Assembly (NCBI RefSeq): GCF_036894955.1
Contig: NZ_CP145905.1
Location: 4,048,501 to 4,112,500, forward strand
Source: Paenibacillus sp. KS-LC4
GTDB taxonomy: Bacteria > Bacillota > Bacilli > Paenibacillales > Paenibacillaceae
Direction: 5' to 3'
Length of the DNA stretch: 64,000 nt
The stretch's first letter is position 1; every line of letters starts with the position of its first letter. The notes beneath the pieces are model-generated. The model worked only from the letters and a program-made list of their open reading frames with translations. It was not told where the DNA came from and did no database searches. A program made the translations under genes and the position numbers. Below are positions 8,124 to 16,982 of this stretch, piece after piece.

Positions 8124-9737
8124 ATGACAATGAATTTATCTATTTTTGACACAACGCTGCGTGATGGTACGCAAGGAGAAGGCATCAGCCTATCAGCGGA
8201 GGACAAGCTGAAGATCGCTTTAAAGCTTGATGCACTAGGCGTTCATTATATTGAGGGCGGCAATCCGGGAAGCAATAGCAAGGATATTGAGTTTTTCGAG
8301 CGGATTAAGGCGTATAACTTAAACGCGAAGATTACGGCATTTGGCAGTACTAGACGCAAATTCAGTCTAGCTCACCAAGATGCTAATTTGCTTAGAATTA
8401 AAGAATCCGGCGTTCCTGCAGCGACTCTAGTTGGAAAGTCTTGGGATTTCCATGTGCACACCGCTCTGCAAACGACGCTTGAAGAAAATATAGCTATGGT
8501 CTACGACTCGCTTGCTTTCCTCAAGCATAACGGTATTGAAGCGATGTTTGACGCGGAGCATTTCTTCGACGGCTACAAGCATAACCCGGAATACGCGCTG
8601 GCTGTGCTGCGCAAGGCACAGGAAGCCGGAACGGATTGGCTCGTGCTGTGCGATACGAATGGCGGCACGCTGCCTGGCGAAATTCATGAAATTGTGTCAC
8701 GTGTTCGCGCCGAGCTGAACGCTCCTATTGGCATTCATACGCACAACGATTGTGAGCTCGCCGTTGCCAACTCGCTTGCTGCCGTGCAAGCCGGAGCTCG
8801 TCAAATTCAAGGCACGATCAATGGATATGGCGAACGCTGCGGCAATGCCAATCTCTGTTCGATTATTCCAAATTTGCAGCTTAAAATGGGCTATAACTGT
8901 TTGCAGGATGACAAGCTGAGCTTGCTGACAGGAACCGCTCGTTTTGTCAGTGAAATTGCCAACGTTCATATGCCTGTAGGACAGCCTTATGTCGGCAATG
9001 CAGCTTTCGCCCACAAAGGCGGTATTCACGTGTCGGCAATTATGAAGGATTCCAAAACCTATGAGCATATCGCGCCGGAACTCGTTGGCAACAAGCAGCG
9101 CATACTCGTCTCCGAGCTGGCGGGTCAAAGCAACATCATATCCAAGGCTCAGGAGCTCGGCCTCGATGTGAATGCCAACAATGAAAAAACAAAGCAAATT
9201 ATGGAGCGGATTAAAGACTTGGAGCATCAAGGCTATCAATTTGAAGGTGCTGATGCATCGCTTGAGCTGCTGCTTAGAGAAGCTTTTGGTGAGGTCGAAG
9301 AAATTTTCACGGTCGAGTCCTTTAAAATGCTTGTGGAAAACTCGCAGGGCGCACTCCGCACCGAGGCGATCGTTAAGCTAAACGTTGGCGGCGAGCAGGT
9401 TTATACTGCTGCGGAAGGCAACGGTCCTGTCAATGCGCTTGATAACGCCTTAAGAAAGGCTCTCGTGCAGTTTTATCCAAAAATCAAGCAGATCCATTTG
9501 TCCGACTACAAAGTCCGTGTAATCGACGAGAAGGATGCTACAGCCGCTAAAGTGCGCGTCCTTGTAGAGTCGACCAGCATCGACAACACCTGGAGCACTG
9601 TAGGTGTTTCTAACAATGTAATCGAAGCAAGCTGGGAAGCATTGGTTGACGGCATTCGCTACGCCCTGCTCAACATGGGCAAACCCGACGCTATTGATGT
9701 CCCTGTAACCGAGCAGCATGGACTAGTAAACCATTAA
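8124..9737 (+). CDS. cimA: (R)-citramalate synthase
   Basis: The 537-residue protein fits the CimA/LeuA-like family. The HMGL-like barrel starts with DTTLRDGTQGEG and has HTHNDCELA and the GNANL segment that mark citramalate rather than isopropylmalate synthases. The C-terminal LeuA dimer/regulatory domain (about residues 395-520) is present. It condenses pyruvate with acetyl-CoA to citramalate, the threonine-independent entry to isoleucine. AAGGAGG at 8107-8113 sets the start. It stands alone, with no T-box or leu/ilv genes adjacent, and ends in a strong terminator. Confidence 0.93.
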   Translation: MTMNLSIFDTTLRDGTQGEGISLSAEDKLKIALKLDALGVHYIEGGNPGSNSKDIEFFERIKAYNLNAKITAFGSTRRKFSLAHQDANLLRIKESGVPAATLVGKSWDFHVHTALQTTLEENIAMVYDSLAFLKHNGIEAMFDAEHFFDGYKHNPEYALAVLRKAQEAGTDWLVLCDTNGGTLPGEIHEIVSRVRAELNAPIGIHTHNDCELAVANSLAAVQAGARQIQGTINGYGERCGNANLCSIIPNLQLKMGYNCLQDDKLSLLTGTARFVSEIANVHMPVGQPYVGNAAFAHKGGIHVSAIMKDSKTYEHIAPELVGNKQRILVSELAGQSNIISKAQELGLDVNANNEKTKQIMERIKDLEHQGYQFEGADASLELLLREAFGEVEEIFTVESFKMLVENSQGALRTEAIVKLNVGGEQVYTAAEGNGPVNALDNALRKALVQFYPKIKQIHLSDYKVRVIDEKDATAAKVRVLVESTSIDNTWSTVGVSNNVIEASWEALVDGIRYALLNMGKPDAIDVPVTEQHGLVNH

Positions 9738-9768
9738 TTTAGCGCCTAATAGGCAACTGTAATAATAA

Positions 9769-9825
9769 TAAAGGGCATTCCTCAAGCCATAATCAATAAC
9801 TGGCTTGCAGGGATGCCCTTTTTTT
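9769..9825 (+). terminator. Intrinsic terminator after cimA
   Basis: AAGGGCAT with inner AAGCCA pairs with TGGCTT and ATGCCCTT, followed by a run of seven T. Confidence 0.92.
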
Positions 9826-9920
9826 AAAAAATATAGAAAAGCACATAAGCACATGATTTTCTAGCCCTTCTCTAGCCCCTCTCTATCTCCACCTCAGAAC
9901 GGATAGCTTCGCCTCCAAGT

Positions 9921-9946
9921 GACGGCTTTGGGCCGTTTACGCTTGT
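9921..9946. repeat. Dispersed GCGTAAACGGC element (reverse orientation)
   Basis: On the minus strand, CACAAGCGTAAACGGC is followed by a CCCAAA loop and GCCGT, giving an ACGGC/GCCGT hairpin. The core is the same as at 7975 and 59425. Apart from this and the cimA terminator, the cimA-EamA gap shows nothing clear. Confidence 0.5.
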
Positions 9947-10003
9947 GCCTTGTTAAAATGGTCGAACGCTACTTTTGCAGGCAGCTTTAATAAAGCTCGC
10001 TTC

Positions 10004-10915
10004 TTATGCGGGTGTCTCCGCAGCAACTGCTATGTACCGTGCCCGTAGTCGGAAAAACATGCCCATGCTGGCAATCGTCAAGAAGCTTCCAATTAGCTGC
10101 GCAGTATTTAAATATTCATTAAGCAGAAAATAAGCCAAAATCATGGCCAGCACCGGCTCACCGATAATCGCCATCGAAACGTTCGTCGCCCCAATATGCT
10201 TCAACAGCATATTAAACACCAAATGTCCGAAGATCGTCGGAATAATCGCAAGCAGGGCAAAATACATCCATTCCTCCGCAGCATACCCCGTTAATGCAAT
10301 TTGATTGACAAGATTGTAAATAAACATAACTGTTCCTGCAATTAAAAAGACAATTAAGCTATACAGATTCGAGGGCAGGCTGTTGCTGACCCTTTGCCCA
10401 GCTATCATATATACGGCAACCGCCATCGTTCCGAGCAAGGACAATAAATCGCCAAATAATGCCTCACGCGAAATTCCGATATCGCCCCAAGCGATAACGA
10501 AGGAGCCCAATACCGCAAGCGCCATACAAAGACTGCCCGCTATCGTCTGGCGCTCTTTAAATAGAAAGAACGAGCCCAGCATAACAAAAAAAGGCTGCAG
10601 CGTTATAAATACCATAGAGCTTGCAACGGACGTATATTTCAGCGATTCCATCCACAACAAAAAATGCAGGCCAAGAAAAAAGCCTGCACAACTTAAAACC
10701 ATCCACTCTTTGCCGGTTAGCCGAATTGTTCGCAGCACCTTCCACGGCACAAGCGGCAGCATAATAACGACGGTCATAAGCAACCGGTACATACCTGCCA
10801 CCGATGACGGAGCATGTGAAAACTTAATAATGATCGACGATACGGCTATAGCCAAAACAGCAATAAGCAGCCAAGCATAAGGATGGAGCCGTAATTTCTT
10901 CTGTTCAGAATTCAT
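10004..10915 (-). CDS. DMT-family transporter (EamA)
   Basis: The 303-residue protein has ten predicted transmembrane segments in two EamA repeats. Typical pieces are FFLGLHFLLWMESLKYTS in the first half and a conserved E-P-V-L segment (IGEPVLAMILAYFLLNE) in the second. Drug/metabolite exporters of this family move small metabolites, and the substrate cannot be predicted. GGGAGC precedes the ATG. It lies 24 bp from the stop of the thioredoxin-like gene on the same strand. Confidence 0.88.
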   Translation of the reverse strand: MNSEQKKLRLHPYAWLLIAVLAIAVSSIIIKFSHAPSSVAGMYRLLMTVVIMLPLVPWKVLRTIRLTGKEWMVLSCAGFFLGLHFLLWMESLKYTSVASSMVFITLQPFFVMLGSFFLFKERQTIAGSLCMALAVLGSFVIAWGDIGISREALFGDLLSLLGTMAVAVYMIAGQRVSNSLPSNLYSLIVFLIAGTVMFIYNLVNQIALTGYAAEEWMYFALLAIIPTIFGHLVFNMLLKHIGATNVSMAIIGEPVLAMILAYFLLNEYLNTAQLIGSFLTIASMGMFFRLRARYIAVAAETPA

Positions 10916-10939
10916 GAATGTAATTGCTCCCTTTAGTGA

Positions 10940-11470
10940 TTATGAATATTTTTCAATGAGACGATCCCATTCCGAAAGTGGAATGACGCCGTTGATTCTT
11001 TCGCGAATGACACCGTTGGAGTCAATTAGAAACGTCGTCGGAAAAGTATTTACCTTATATTCCTTCGTGACCTCTCCCTCGCGATCCATCAGAATGGTAA
11101 ACGTGAATTCATGATCCGCCACAAATTGCCTAGCCGCGCGCTCTTTGTCAAACTTAGTTGAATTAACGCCATACATTGCGATTTTATCCCCATACTTCTC
11201 ATGAAGCTCCTGTAAATCAGGCGCCTCCAGCTCACAAGGGCCACACCAAGACGCCCAAAAATTTACGAAGCTAAGCTTGCCCTGCTTGCCGCCGATTTTG
11301 TACATCTGCTCATCAAGCGCCTGAAGCTCAAACTGCTGGGCAGAATATCCTGCTTTTGGCTTAAAATCCCCTGAAGCAGTTATAATTGCGCTGTCCTTCT
11401 CCATATATTGCGAAATAGCCAAGCCAGCCAGTACAAAAGCTACTATAAACCATGCGGACGCTCTCTTCAT
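10940..11470 (-). CDS. Membrane-anchored thiol-disulfide oxidoreductase, ResA/TlpA-like
   Basis: The start is set at 11470 because AGGAGG (minus strand of 11481-11486) lies ten bases upstream. The longer frame would need a GTG inside an unlikely context. The 176-residue product has a signal anchor (WFIVAFVLAGLAI), then a thioredoxin fold with the active-site CGPC at 76-79 and a cis-Pro segment (FPTTFLID). ResA-type proteins reduce apocytochrome c or other extracytoplasmic thiols. No ccs/res genes are adjacent, so the substrate is open. Confidence 0.88.
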   Translation of the reverse strand: MKRASAWFIVAFVLAGLAISQYMEKDSAIITASGDFKPKAGYSAQQFELQALDEQMYKIGGKQGKLSFVNFWASWCGPCELEAPDLQELHEKYGDKIAMYGVNSTKFDKERAARQFVADHEFTFTILMDREGEVTKEYKVNTFPTTFLIDSNGVIRERINGVIPLSEWDRLIEKYS

Positions 11471-11673
11471 TTTCCCAAATCCTCCTGCCAAATTCATGCT
11501 TTTCACAGCTTCTATCGTAACATGGCCGGCAAGACAAGCTCAAGAGAAACAGCTTTCCTTCATTAAACCGTCATATCCGTCACGTTTTTCCCTTTTATTT
11601 TAGGTTAAAATAAATCAAATCATACCTATTCGAGTTACGGTAGAGCATATACGAATGCGGGGGGTGTATTTGC

Positions 11674-12102
11674 ATGCAATTGCAGCTGCTATATATAACT
11701 ACACAAGCTCATGATCGGCTTATTGCCTCATGCCGAGAAGCATGGCCGAGGGAAGCCTGCGGAATTTTGACAGGCGAAAGCGATATCGGCAAAATATCGG
11801 ACGTGACCGCCATCGCCAACGTCCATTCATCCCCTGCAACCGCCTTCGCATTCGCTCCAGACGATTGGGTAAAGGCTTATTACCGCATGCAAAAAAGCCG
11901 GCAATCTCTGCTCGGCTTCTTTCACTCTCATCCAACGTCGCATACCCAGCCTTCAACTGCTGATGGGCTCGGCATCCATACAGATGATCAATCATTGTCA
12001 TATTGGATTATTTCTTTGCAGCAGCCTTTACAGCCTGAAATACAGGCTTATTGCCGCATGAAGGGAGGCTTTCAGCCGTTGCAATGGGCTATCGCTGACT
12101 GA
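11674..12102 (+). CDS. JAMM/MPN metalloprotease (M67 family)
   Basis: The 142-residue single-domain protein carries a complete JAMM zinc site: E27 in REACGIL, then H84-x-H86, S94 and D97 in HSHPTSHTQPSTAD. Bacterial relatives remove C-terminal residues from ubiquitin-like sulfur carriers, or act in cysteine or siderophore synthesis. No ThiS-, MoaD- or E1-like gene is adjacent, so the substrate is unknown. GGGGGGTG precedes the ATG. The 3' end overlaps the convergent exonuclease gene by 14 bp. Confidence 0.85.
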   Translation: MQLQLLYITTQAHDRLIASCREAWPREACGILTGESDIGKISDVTAIANVHSSPATAFAFAPDDWVKAYYRMQKSRQSLLGFFHSHPTSHTQPSTADGLGIHTDDQSLSYWIISLQQPLQPEIQAYCRMKGGFQPLQWAIAD

Positions 12103-12832
12103 GATAAGCGTACAGGTCGCCCAGCGTATTGATATTCCGTTCAAAAATACGACGCAAATACGTCTGCCACAATTCCGCCGTCATTAAAGAATCCTCCAGC
12201 GCGTGATGCCGCTGTGTAATCGTAATGCCGCTGTCTTCCAGCAAATCATCAAGCGCGTAGCTATCACGCTTCGGCTCCAGCCACTTGGCAACCATCATCG
12301 TATCTAATACACGGTGGTTTAAGTTAACCTTCGACGTTCGCCATAGCGCGGCGTTGAGAAATTGCTTATCATGTCCGGAGGCATGGGCAACGAGCGGGCG
12401 CTTGCCGACAAACTCCATGAAGTCATGCAGCACCTGCATTAAATCGGGGGCGTCCTCGACCATTTCATTCGTAATGCCCGTTAGCTCCACAATAGCCCGC
12501 GGAATGCGGCGCTTTGGATTAACGAGGCTGTAAAACGTTTCCGAGGAATAAATTTCACTCCCCCTCATTAATACCGCGCCAAAGGAAATAATTTCATCTC
12601 CATTCGACGGGTAAAACCCCGTTGTCTCCAAGTCGAACACGATAAATTCCATTTCTCTAAGCAGCATGTCAAGCGGGGATTGCTTGCGCTGCTCTTTGTT
12701 GACAGAGCGAATAAAAGCCATTTGCTGGGCGTTTTGCGATCCCAGCATTGAGGCTATGGCCGGCGTAAAGCCGCCCATTTTATATAAGCTCCACATCCGT
12801 CCCACGCCTTTAGGTTCCTTCATAATCTCCAT
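12089..12832 (-). CDS. 3'-5' exonuclease, DnaQ/PolC-epsilon type (DEDDh)
   Basis: The 247-residue protein has an N-terminal 60-residue extension, then the DEDDh nuclease fold: D67 and E69 in VFDLETTG, LVAHASGHDKQFL in the middle, and HHALEDSLMTAELW carrying the final His and Asp. It should degrade single-stranded DNA or RNA 3'-5'. It lies eight bases after the DUF294 gene, so they form an operon. DUF294 nucleotidyltransferase-like proteins and DnaQ-like exonucleases are also found together in other bacteria. Confidence 0.88.
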   Translation of the reverse strand: MEIMKEPKGVGRMWSLYKMGGFTPAIASMLGSQNAQQMAFIRSVNKEQRKQSPLDMLLREMEFIVFDLETTGFYPSNGDEIISFGAVLMRGSEIYSSETFYSLVNPKRRIPRAIVELTGITNEMVEDAPDLMQVLHDFMEFVGKRPLVAHASGHDKQFLNAALWRTSKVNLNHRVLDTMMVAKWLEPKRDSYALDDLLEDSGITITQRHHALEDSLMTAELWQTYLRRIFERNINTLGDLYAYLSQR

Positions 12833-12840
12833 CCACCGCC

Positions 12841-13908
12841 TTACACAAGCCTTCCCATCGTGATTTTATACACTTTGCGCTGCAGCTTCTTGCCCAGCCG
12901 CAAGCTTTTCTTCAATTGATCTTTCATCTCTTTCGTCAGCTTGCGAGAAGCTACTTTGCCATTGTTGCCATACCAGCCGTTTTCCGAGCTTTCGATTGAT
13001 AACAGCCGAAGCTTAAGAATAAAGAGAAAAGCCTGCTCACATTGCTTTGCCTCCTGCTCCGAAAGCTCCTTTTCTTCCAAAAGCCTCCGCATGCGGTCCA
13101 GTGTAGAAGACTCACGAATACCTCGCTGTATTGATAACAGACGAATCGCATTGACCATAGGAATGTAGGCCCCATACTTAATATCCAGACTGCCTGCATC
13201 CTCTCCATATTGCTCCTTAAGCAAATGGCCGAATACGCCGAGCAGCATTTTATGCCTCATCGTATTTTCCAGCATGCGTCTAATAATAATCGGCGTTGCC
13301 AGCATGTCGGTGAAAAAAATATCCTTAAATTTCCGCATGAGCAGCTCACTTCCAAAAATACAGCGTGCATCCGCTAAAATTAGCAAATATCGAACTGCCT
13401 CCCAGCTCGGCTCCTTGAACCACAGGTTAATTTGCTCCTCCCATGCTGACAGTGATTTGCACCACTCGGGGTTGCTGCTGATGACCTCTCCCTCACATGG
13501 GGGATATCCCGCTATTTGGAGGTAGCTAACAATTAACGCTGATAATTCATTAAAATAGCGCTGCACATACGGCTTATCACCAACTCTATTATCATAAACA
13601 ATGCCGCTGTCCTGATCGCTGGACAAGGTTTGCTCCTCCCTGCCTCCGCTGCCGAATAATAAATATGCGTAAGGCACGGGAGGAGAACCCTTCCCCATCC
13701 GTGCCATTTCCGCTTCTGCGAGTGCAATTGCCCGGCTGATCACCGAATCATGCATCTCATTCAATTGTTCATTAAACTGTTCGACAGGGCTTGCAAGGAG
13801 AGCTTCCTTCATCCGATCATGTACCTGATCCCGCAAGCTGCGCAGCGCGCTCGCCTCTCCGGCCGAGCCAATCTGCTCCAGCAGCTTCACCTGCACAGGG
13901 TCCGTCAT
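12841..13908 (-). CDS. DUF294 GlnD-like nucleotidyltransferase-fold protein
   Basis: The 355-residue protein has a helical N-terminus, a DUF294 nucleotidyltransferase-like core near residues 80-200 and a DUF294_C helical domain. FGSGGREEQTLSSDQD is the family version of the GS...D-x-D catalytic motif, as in the uridylyltransferase GlnD. No CBS or cyclic-nucleotide domain is fused. It lies just downstream of amt and upstream of the exonuclease, which points to a nitrogen-related signalling role, but this is inference. AAAGGGGAGAG precedes the ATG. Confidence 0.85.
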   Translation of the reverse strand: MTDPVQVKLLEQIGSAGEASALRSLRDQVHDRMKEALLASPVEQFNEQLNEMHDSVISRAIALAEAEMARMGKGSPPVPYAYLLFGSGGREEQTLSSDQDSGIVYDNRVGDKPYVQRYFNELSALIVSYLQIAGYPPCEGEVISSNPEWCKSLSAWEEQINLWFKEPSWEAVRYLLILADARCIFGSELLMRKFKDIFFTDMLATPIIIRRMLENTMRHKMLLGVFGHLLKEQYGEDAGSLDIKYGAYIPMVNAIRLLSIQRGIRESSTLDRMRRLLEEKELSEQEAKQCEQAFLFILKLRLLSIESSENGWYGNNGKVASRKLTKEMKDQLKKSLRLGKKLQRKVYKITMGRLV

Positions 13909-13988
13909 CTGAGTCTCTCCCCTTTAAATCGCCCTTATAATTTTAAGAGACTGCGACGAAATAAGTACCGCTAATTTCCTCTCAGCTT

Positions 13989-15359
13989 CTAACCTTGCAG
14001 GTTTTGTCCTGCTTTTTTCATTTGCTCAGGATAACCATAAGCGCCATGCTCACTAAGGTCAAGACCTACAATTTCTTGCTCCTCGGTTACACGGAAGCCC
14101 ATAACCAGCTTCATAATGCCAAGCACCAGGAACGATGCTGCAAGCACGAATGCACCGCATACCACTACGCTCTCGAATTGCACCCACAATTGCTTCCAGC
14201 TGCCAGTGTCGATAAGTCCACCTTGGCCTACGCCGACTTTATCTGCCAGTAATTGTGTAGCAAAAATACCGTTAGCCAGCGTACCCCAAATACCAGCTGC
14301 ACCGTGAACCGACATTGCATAGATCGGATCGTCGATTTTCATTTTCTCGAAAAATTTCGCGCTGTAGAATACAAGCACACCAGCTACTAGACCGATAACG
14401 ACTGCTGCCCAAGGATCAACGAAGGCACAGGAAGCTGTGATTGCAACCAGACCCGCAAGTGTACCATTAAGTGTAGTTGTAATATCTGCCTTGCCTGTAA
14501 CAGCCCATGAAATCAGCAGCGAGGAAACCGCACCTGCACCTGCTCCGAGCATTGTTGTGAATGCTACATATCCAAAAAATCCGTCACCGATGCTCACCGT
14601 GCTGCCTGCGTTAAAGCCGAACCAGCCAACCCACAGAAGCAATACCGATAGTGCTGTATAGACTTGGTTATGTCCTGCAATTTCATTTGCAGAGCCATCC
14701 TTGTTGAACTTGCCAATACGAGGCTTAAGTAGAATAGTTGCTGCCAAAGCTGCCAAGGCGCCAGATAAATGGACAACCGTTGAACCAGCAAAGTCTTGTG
14801 CACCATCTGCTGCAAGCCAGCCGCCGCCCCAGATCCAGTGTGCAACTACCGGATAGATTGCAGCAATGTAGATAACGGTAAAAATAAGGTAGGAGGACAA
14901 TTTAGCACGTTCCGCAAAGCCGCCCCATGCGATGGAAAGCGATACAGCTGCGAAAGCTAGTTGGAATAAGAAGAAAATCGTTGTCGGAAGCCCATTGTCT
15001 TCACTTGCAATCGCTGGATTAAAGAAGAAATCCCCCCAGCCAATAACACTGCTAATTCCGCTATCAGCATTAGCCGTTCCGAAAGCAATACCATAACCGA
15101 TAGCCCAATAAATCAAACCTGCAAGACCAGCTGTGAAAATGGTTTTGCCTGCAACGTGGCCGGCATTTTTCATTCTGGTCGATCCTGTCTCCAAAAGTAT
15201 AAACCCGCCTTGCATGAGCAAAACTAACACGAATGCGACCATGACCCACAAGGAGTCGATACCCATATTCAATGTTGCATTGGATGGGTCATTCGCAAAA
15301 GCCATTGCCGGAAATACTAAGCACATTGCCCCTAGTGTGAATAACATCTTTCTAATCAT
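13989..15359 (-). CDS. amt: Ammonium transporter Amt
   Basis: The Amt/MEP/Rh family channel is about 456 residues long, with a cleavable signal (MIRKMLFTLGAMCLV... AFA) and 11 transmembrane segments. Family motifs include DSLWVMVAFVLVLLMQ, GGFAERAK, WVGWFGFNAGS and VHGAAGIWGT. It moves ammonium across the membrane. The ATG at 15359 fits a GGGGAG site; an upstream in-frame GTG at 15368 is worse. No glnK/PII gene is adjacent. Two GlnR/TnrA-type boxes and a sigma-A promoter lie upstream. Confidence 0.95.
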   Translation of the reverse strand: MIRKMLFTLGAMCLVFPAMAFANDPSNATLNMGIDSLWVMVAFVLVLLMQGGFILLETGSTRMKNAGHVAGKTIFTAGLAGLIYWAIGYGIAFGTANADSGISSVIGWGDFFFNPAIASEDNGLPTTIFFLFQLAFAAVSLSIAWGGFAERAKLSSYLIFTVIYIAAIYPVVAHWIWGGGWLAADGAQDFAGSTVVHLSGALAALAATILLKPRIGKFNKDGSANEIAGHNQVYTALSVLLLWVGWFGFNAGSTVSIGDGFFGYVAFTTMLGAGAGAVSSLLISWAVTGKADITTTLNGTLAGLVAITASCAFVDPWAAVVIGLVAGVLVFYSAKFFEKMKIDDPIYAMSVHGAAGIWGTLANGIFATQLLADKVGVGQGGLIDTGSWKQLWVQFESVVVCGAFVLAASFLVLGIMKLVMGFRVTEEQEIVGLDLSEHGAYGYPEQMKKAGQNLQG

Positions 15360-15376
15360 TACGACCACTCCCCATA

Positions 15377-15393
15377 CGTTATGTTTCCTAACA
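15377..15393 (-). promoter_or_regulatory. Promoter-proximal GlnR/TnrA-type box
   Basis: The minus strand reads TGTTAGGAAACATAACG, which fits the GlnR/TnrA consensus TGTNA-N7-TNACA except for the last base. It lies about 15-31 bases downstream of the expected amt transcription start, a repressor-like position. Confidence 0.65.
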
Positions 15394-15414
15394 TTTTAGG
15401 AAAGACTTAATGTC

Positions 15415-15443
15415 ATTATAGTCAGTATAGTCGCATTTGACAA
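15415..15443 (-). promoter_or_regulatory. Sigma-A promoter of amt
   Basis: On the minus strand TTGTCA (15438-15443) and TATAAT (15415-15420) are separated by exactly 17 bases. The start point should be near 15408. Confidence 0.85.
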
Positions 15444-15500
15444 TACGTTTTATTCTAATTTCAAAAAAAATCTAACATTAAACCTCCTGAAAGCGTTTAA

Positions 15501-15517
15501 TGTTAAGTTTTTTAACA
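15501..15517. promoter_or_regulatory. Upstream GlnR/TnrA-type box
   Basis: TGTTAAGTTTTTTAACA is a perfect match to TGTNA-N7-TNACA. It lies about 100 bases upstream of the amt start point and roughly 190 bases from the divergent MerR gene. An 11-bp inverted repeat (TAACATTAAAC at 15473, GTTTAATGTTA at 15495) overlaps its left half. Confidence 0.8.
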
Positions 15518-15704
15518 GTACATGCCTGATCTTGACGGCTTTTGTCGTGCTGAAGTTTAAGCTTTATGCTTTTCATCTTCTATTAAAGGAAGCAACTTCC
15601 TAGGCATAATTGTCCTGCACTCACATATCCATGTCATACGTTTGACTGTATGGTTACTTTCCGATTATCATTAAACATAGACATATATAGATGGAGGAAA
15701 GAAG

Positions 15705-16154
15705 GTGAACGGATTGGAATCTGTTGAACGTTATAAAATTGGAGAGCTCGCCAAGCTGGCCAACATCAGTCCGCGAACAATTGACTATTATACTTCTATG
15801 GGACTTATTGAACCGGCGGAACGCTCTTCTACGAACTACCGCTTGTATAATTCTGAAACGTTGATCCGTTTGAAACGTATTGAACAAATGAAGCAAAACA
15901 AGCACACGCTTGAAGAAATTAAACAATCATTAGCACAGTGGGATAGCGTAACTGCTGAAGAGCAGGTATCACGCAAGCTAACCGACCTACAGCTTCGTCT
16001 AAGCGAGCTGGAACGCGAGGTTAAAGATTTGGAGCCTGTAATCAAGCAAATGAAGCCACGTCAGGCTAATAGGCTCTACACTCGTCTTATGCCACAGACG
16101 GCAGCTTGTGTGGAAGCGCTAATGCTGCTGCTAAACAAGGGGAATTTTATGTAA
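15705..16154 (+). CDS. MerR family transcriptional regulator
   Basis: The 149-residue protein begins at a GTG preceded by GGAGG (15693-15697). The N-terminal winged helix-turn-helix is typical of MerR: YKIGELAKLANISPRTIDYY, GLIEPAERS, NYRLYN. A long coiled coil follows (about residues 85-115), and a short C-terminal part has one Cys but no clear metal-binding loop. It is not GlnR or TnrA by its C-terminus. It precedes the YugP gene by 66 bp and may regulate it; the effector is unknown. Confidence 0.88.
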   Translation: MNGLESVERYKIGELAKLANISPRTIDYYTSMGLIEPAERSSTNYRLYNSETLIRLKRIEQMKQNKHTLEEIKQSLAQWDSVTAEEQVSRKLTDLQLRLSELEREVKDLEPVIKQMKPRQANRLYTRLMPQTAACVEALMLLLNKGNFM

Positions 16155-16220
16155 AGCTGTTCAACGATAGCTTCGCCCCTTAATTGGCAAATCAAATTTA
16201 TTATTTGGAGGAATGACGTT

Positions 16221-16904
16221 ATGTTTTTTCACAAAATGGACATTCTTATCCTAATCGCTTTTGCTTTATCCATTTGGGCGCAATTTAGGGTTAAGGGAAC
16301 GTTCAAAACCTGGTCTACCGTTCGCTCCATGAGCGGACTAACCGGCTATCAGGCCGCACGCAAAATGCTCGATGCTAATGGACTCCAGCATGTACAGATC
16401 GAACCTGTACCAGGCACCCTAAGCGATCATTATGATCCAATATCACGCAAAGTACGACTTTCCGAGCATGTTTATTATGAAAACTCCATATCCGCCTTGT
16501 CCGTTGCGTGTCACGAGGTAGGTCATGCGATTCAGCATAAATCGAACTACCCGATGCTGGTGCTTCGCCATCGTATTTTTCCGATTGTGAATATCGCATC
16601 CGGCATCGCCCCATTTATGCTGATTATTGGATTTTTAATGCAGCAGGCTAATCTGATTGGCCTTGGCATCATCTTCTTCTCCGTAGCAGTAGCCTTTCAG
16701 GTTATTACGCTGCCTGTTGAATTTAATGCAAGCAACCGCGCACGCCACCTCATGATTGCCGAAGGCTTTATAACGAATGAGGAAGAGCGCGGCGTTGCCA
16801 AAGTACTGAACGCTGCCGCCCTCACCTACGTAGCAGCCGCGCTCATCTCCCTGCTGGAGCTTGTCAAATATATTATGATTTTCACATCATCAAACCGGGA
16901 ATAA
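16221..16904 (+). CDS. Zinc membrane metallopeptidase, YugP family
   Basis: The 227-residue membrane protein has an N-terminal helix, a zinc-protease motif H98-E-V-G-H102 (CHEVGHAIQ) preceding several hydrophobic helices, and an EFNASNRA segment typical of YugP/DUF2361 neutral zinc peptidases. Its substrate is unknown. GGAGG precedes the ATG, and it probably shares a transcript with the MerR gene. A strong terminator follows. Confidence 0.9.
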   Translation: MFFHKMDILILIAFALSIWAQFRVKGTFKTWSTVRSMSGLTGYQAARKMLDANGLQHVQIEPVPGTLSDHYDPISRKVRLSEHVYYENSISALSVACHEVGHAIQHKSNYPMLVLRHRIFPIVNIASGIAPFMLIIGFLMQQANLIGLGIIFFSVAVAFQVITLPVEFNASNRARHLMIAEGFITNEEERGVAKVLNAAALTYVAAALISLLELVKYIMIFTSSNRE

Positions 16905-16932
16905 CTAGCTTACAGATTAATGTGTTCAACTC

Positions 16933-16980
16933 AGAAGAGTGGGCCCGCCTAACCATTAGGCAGGTCCACTCTTCTTTTTC
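16933..16980 (+). terminator. Intrinsic terminator after yugP-like gene
   Basis: AGAGTGGGCCCGCCT pairs with AGGCAGGTCCACTCT around a short loop, followed by TTCTTTTT. Confidence 0.9.
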
Positions 16981-16982
16981 AG

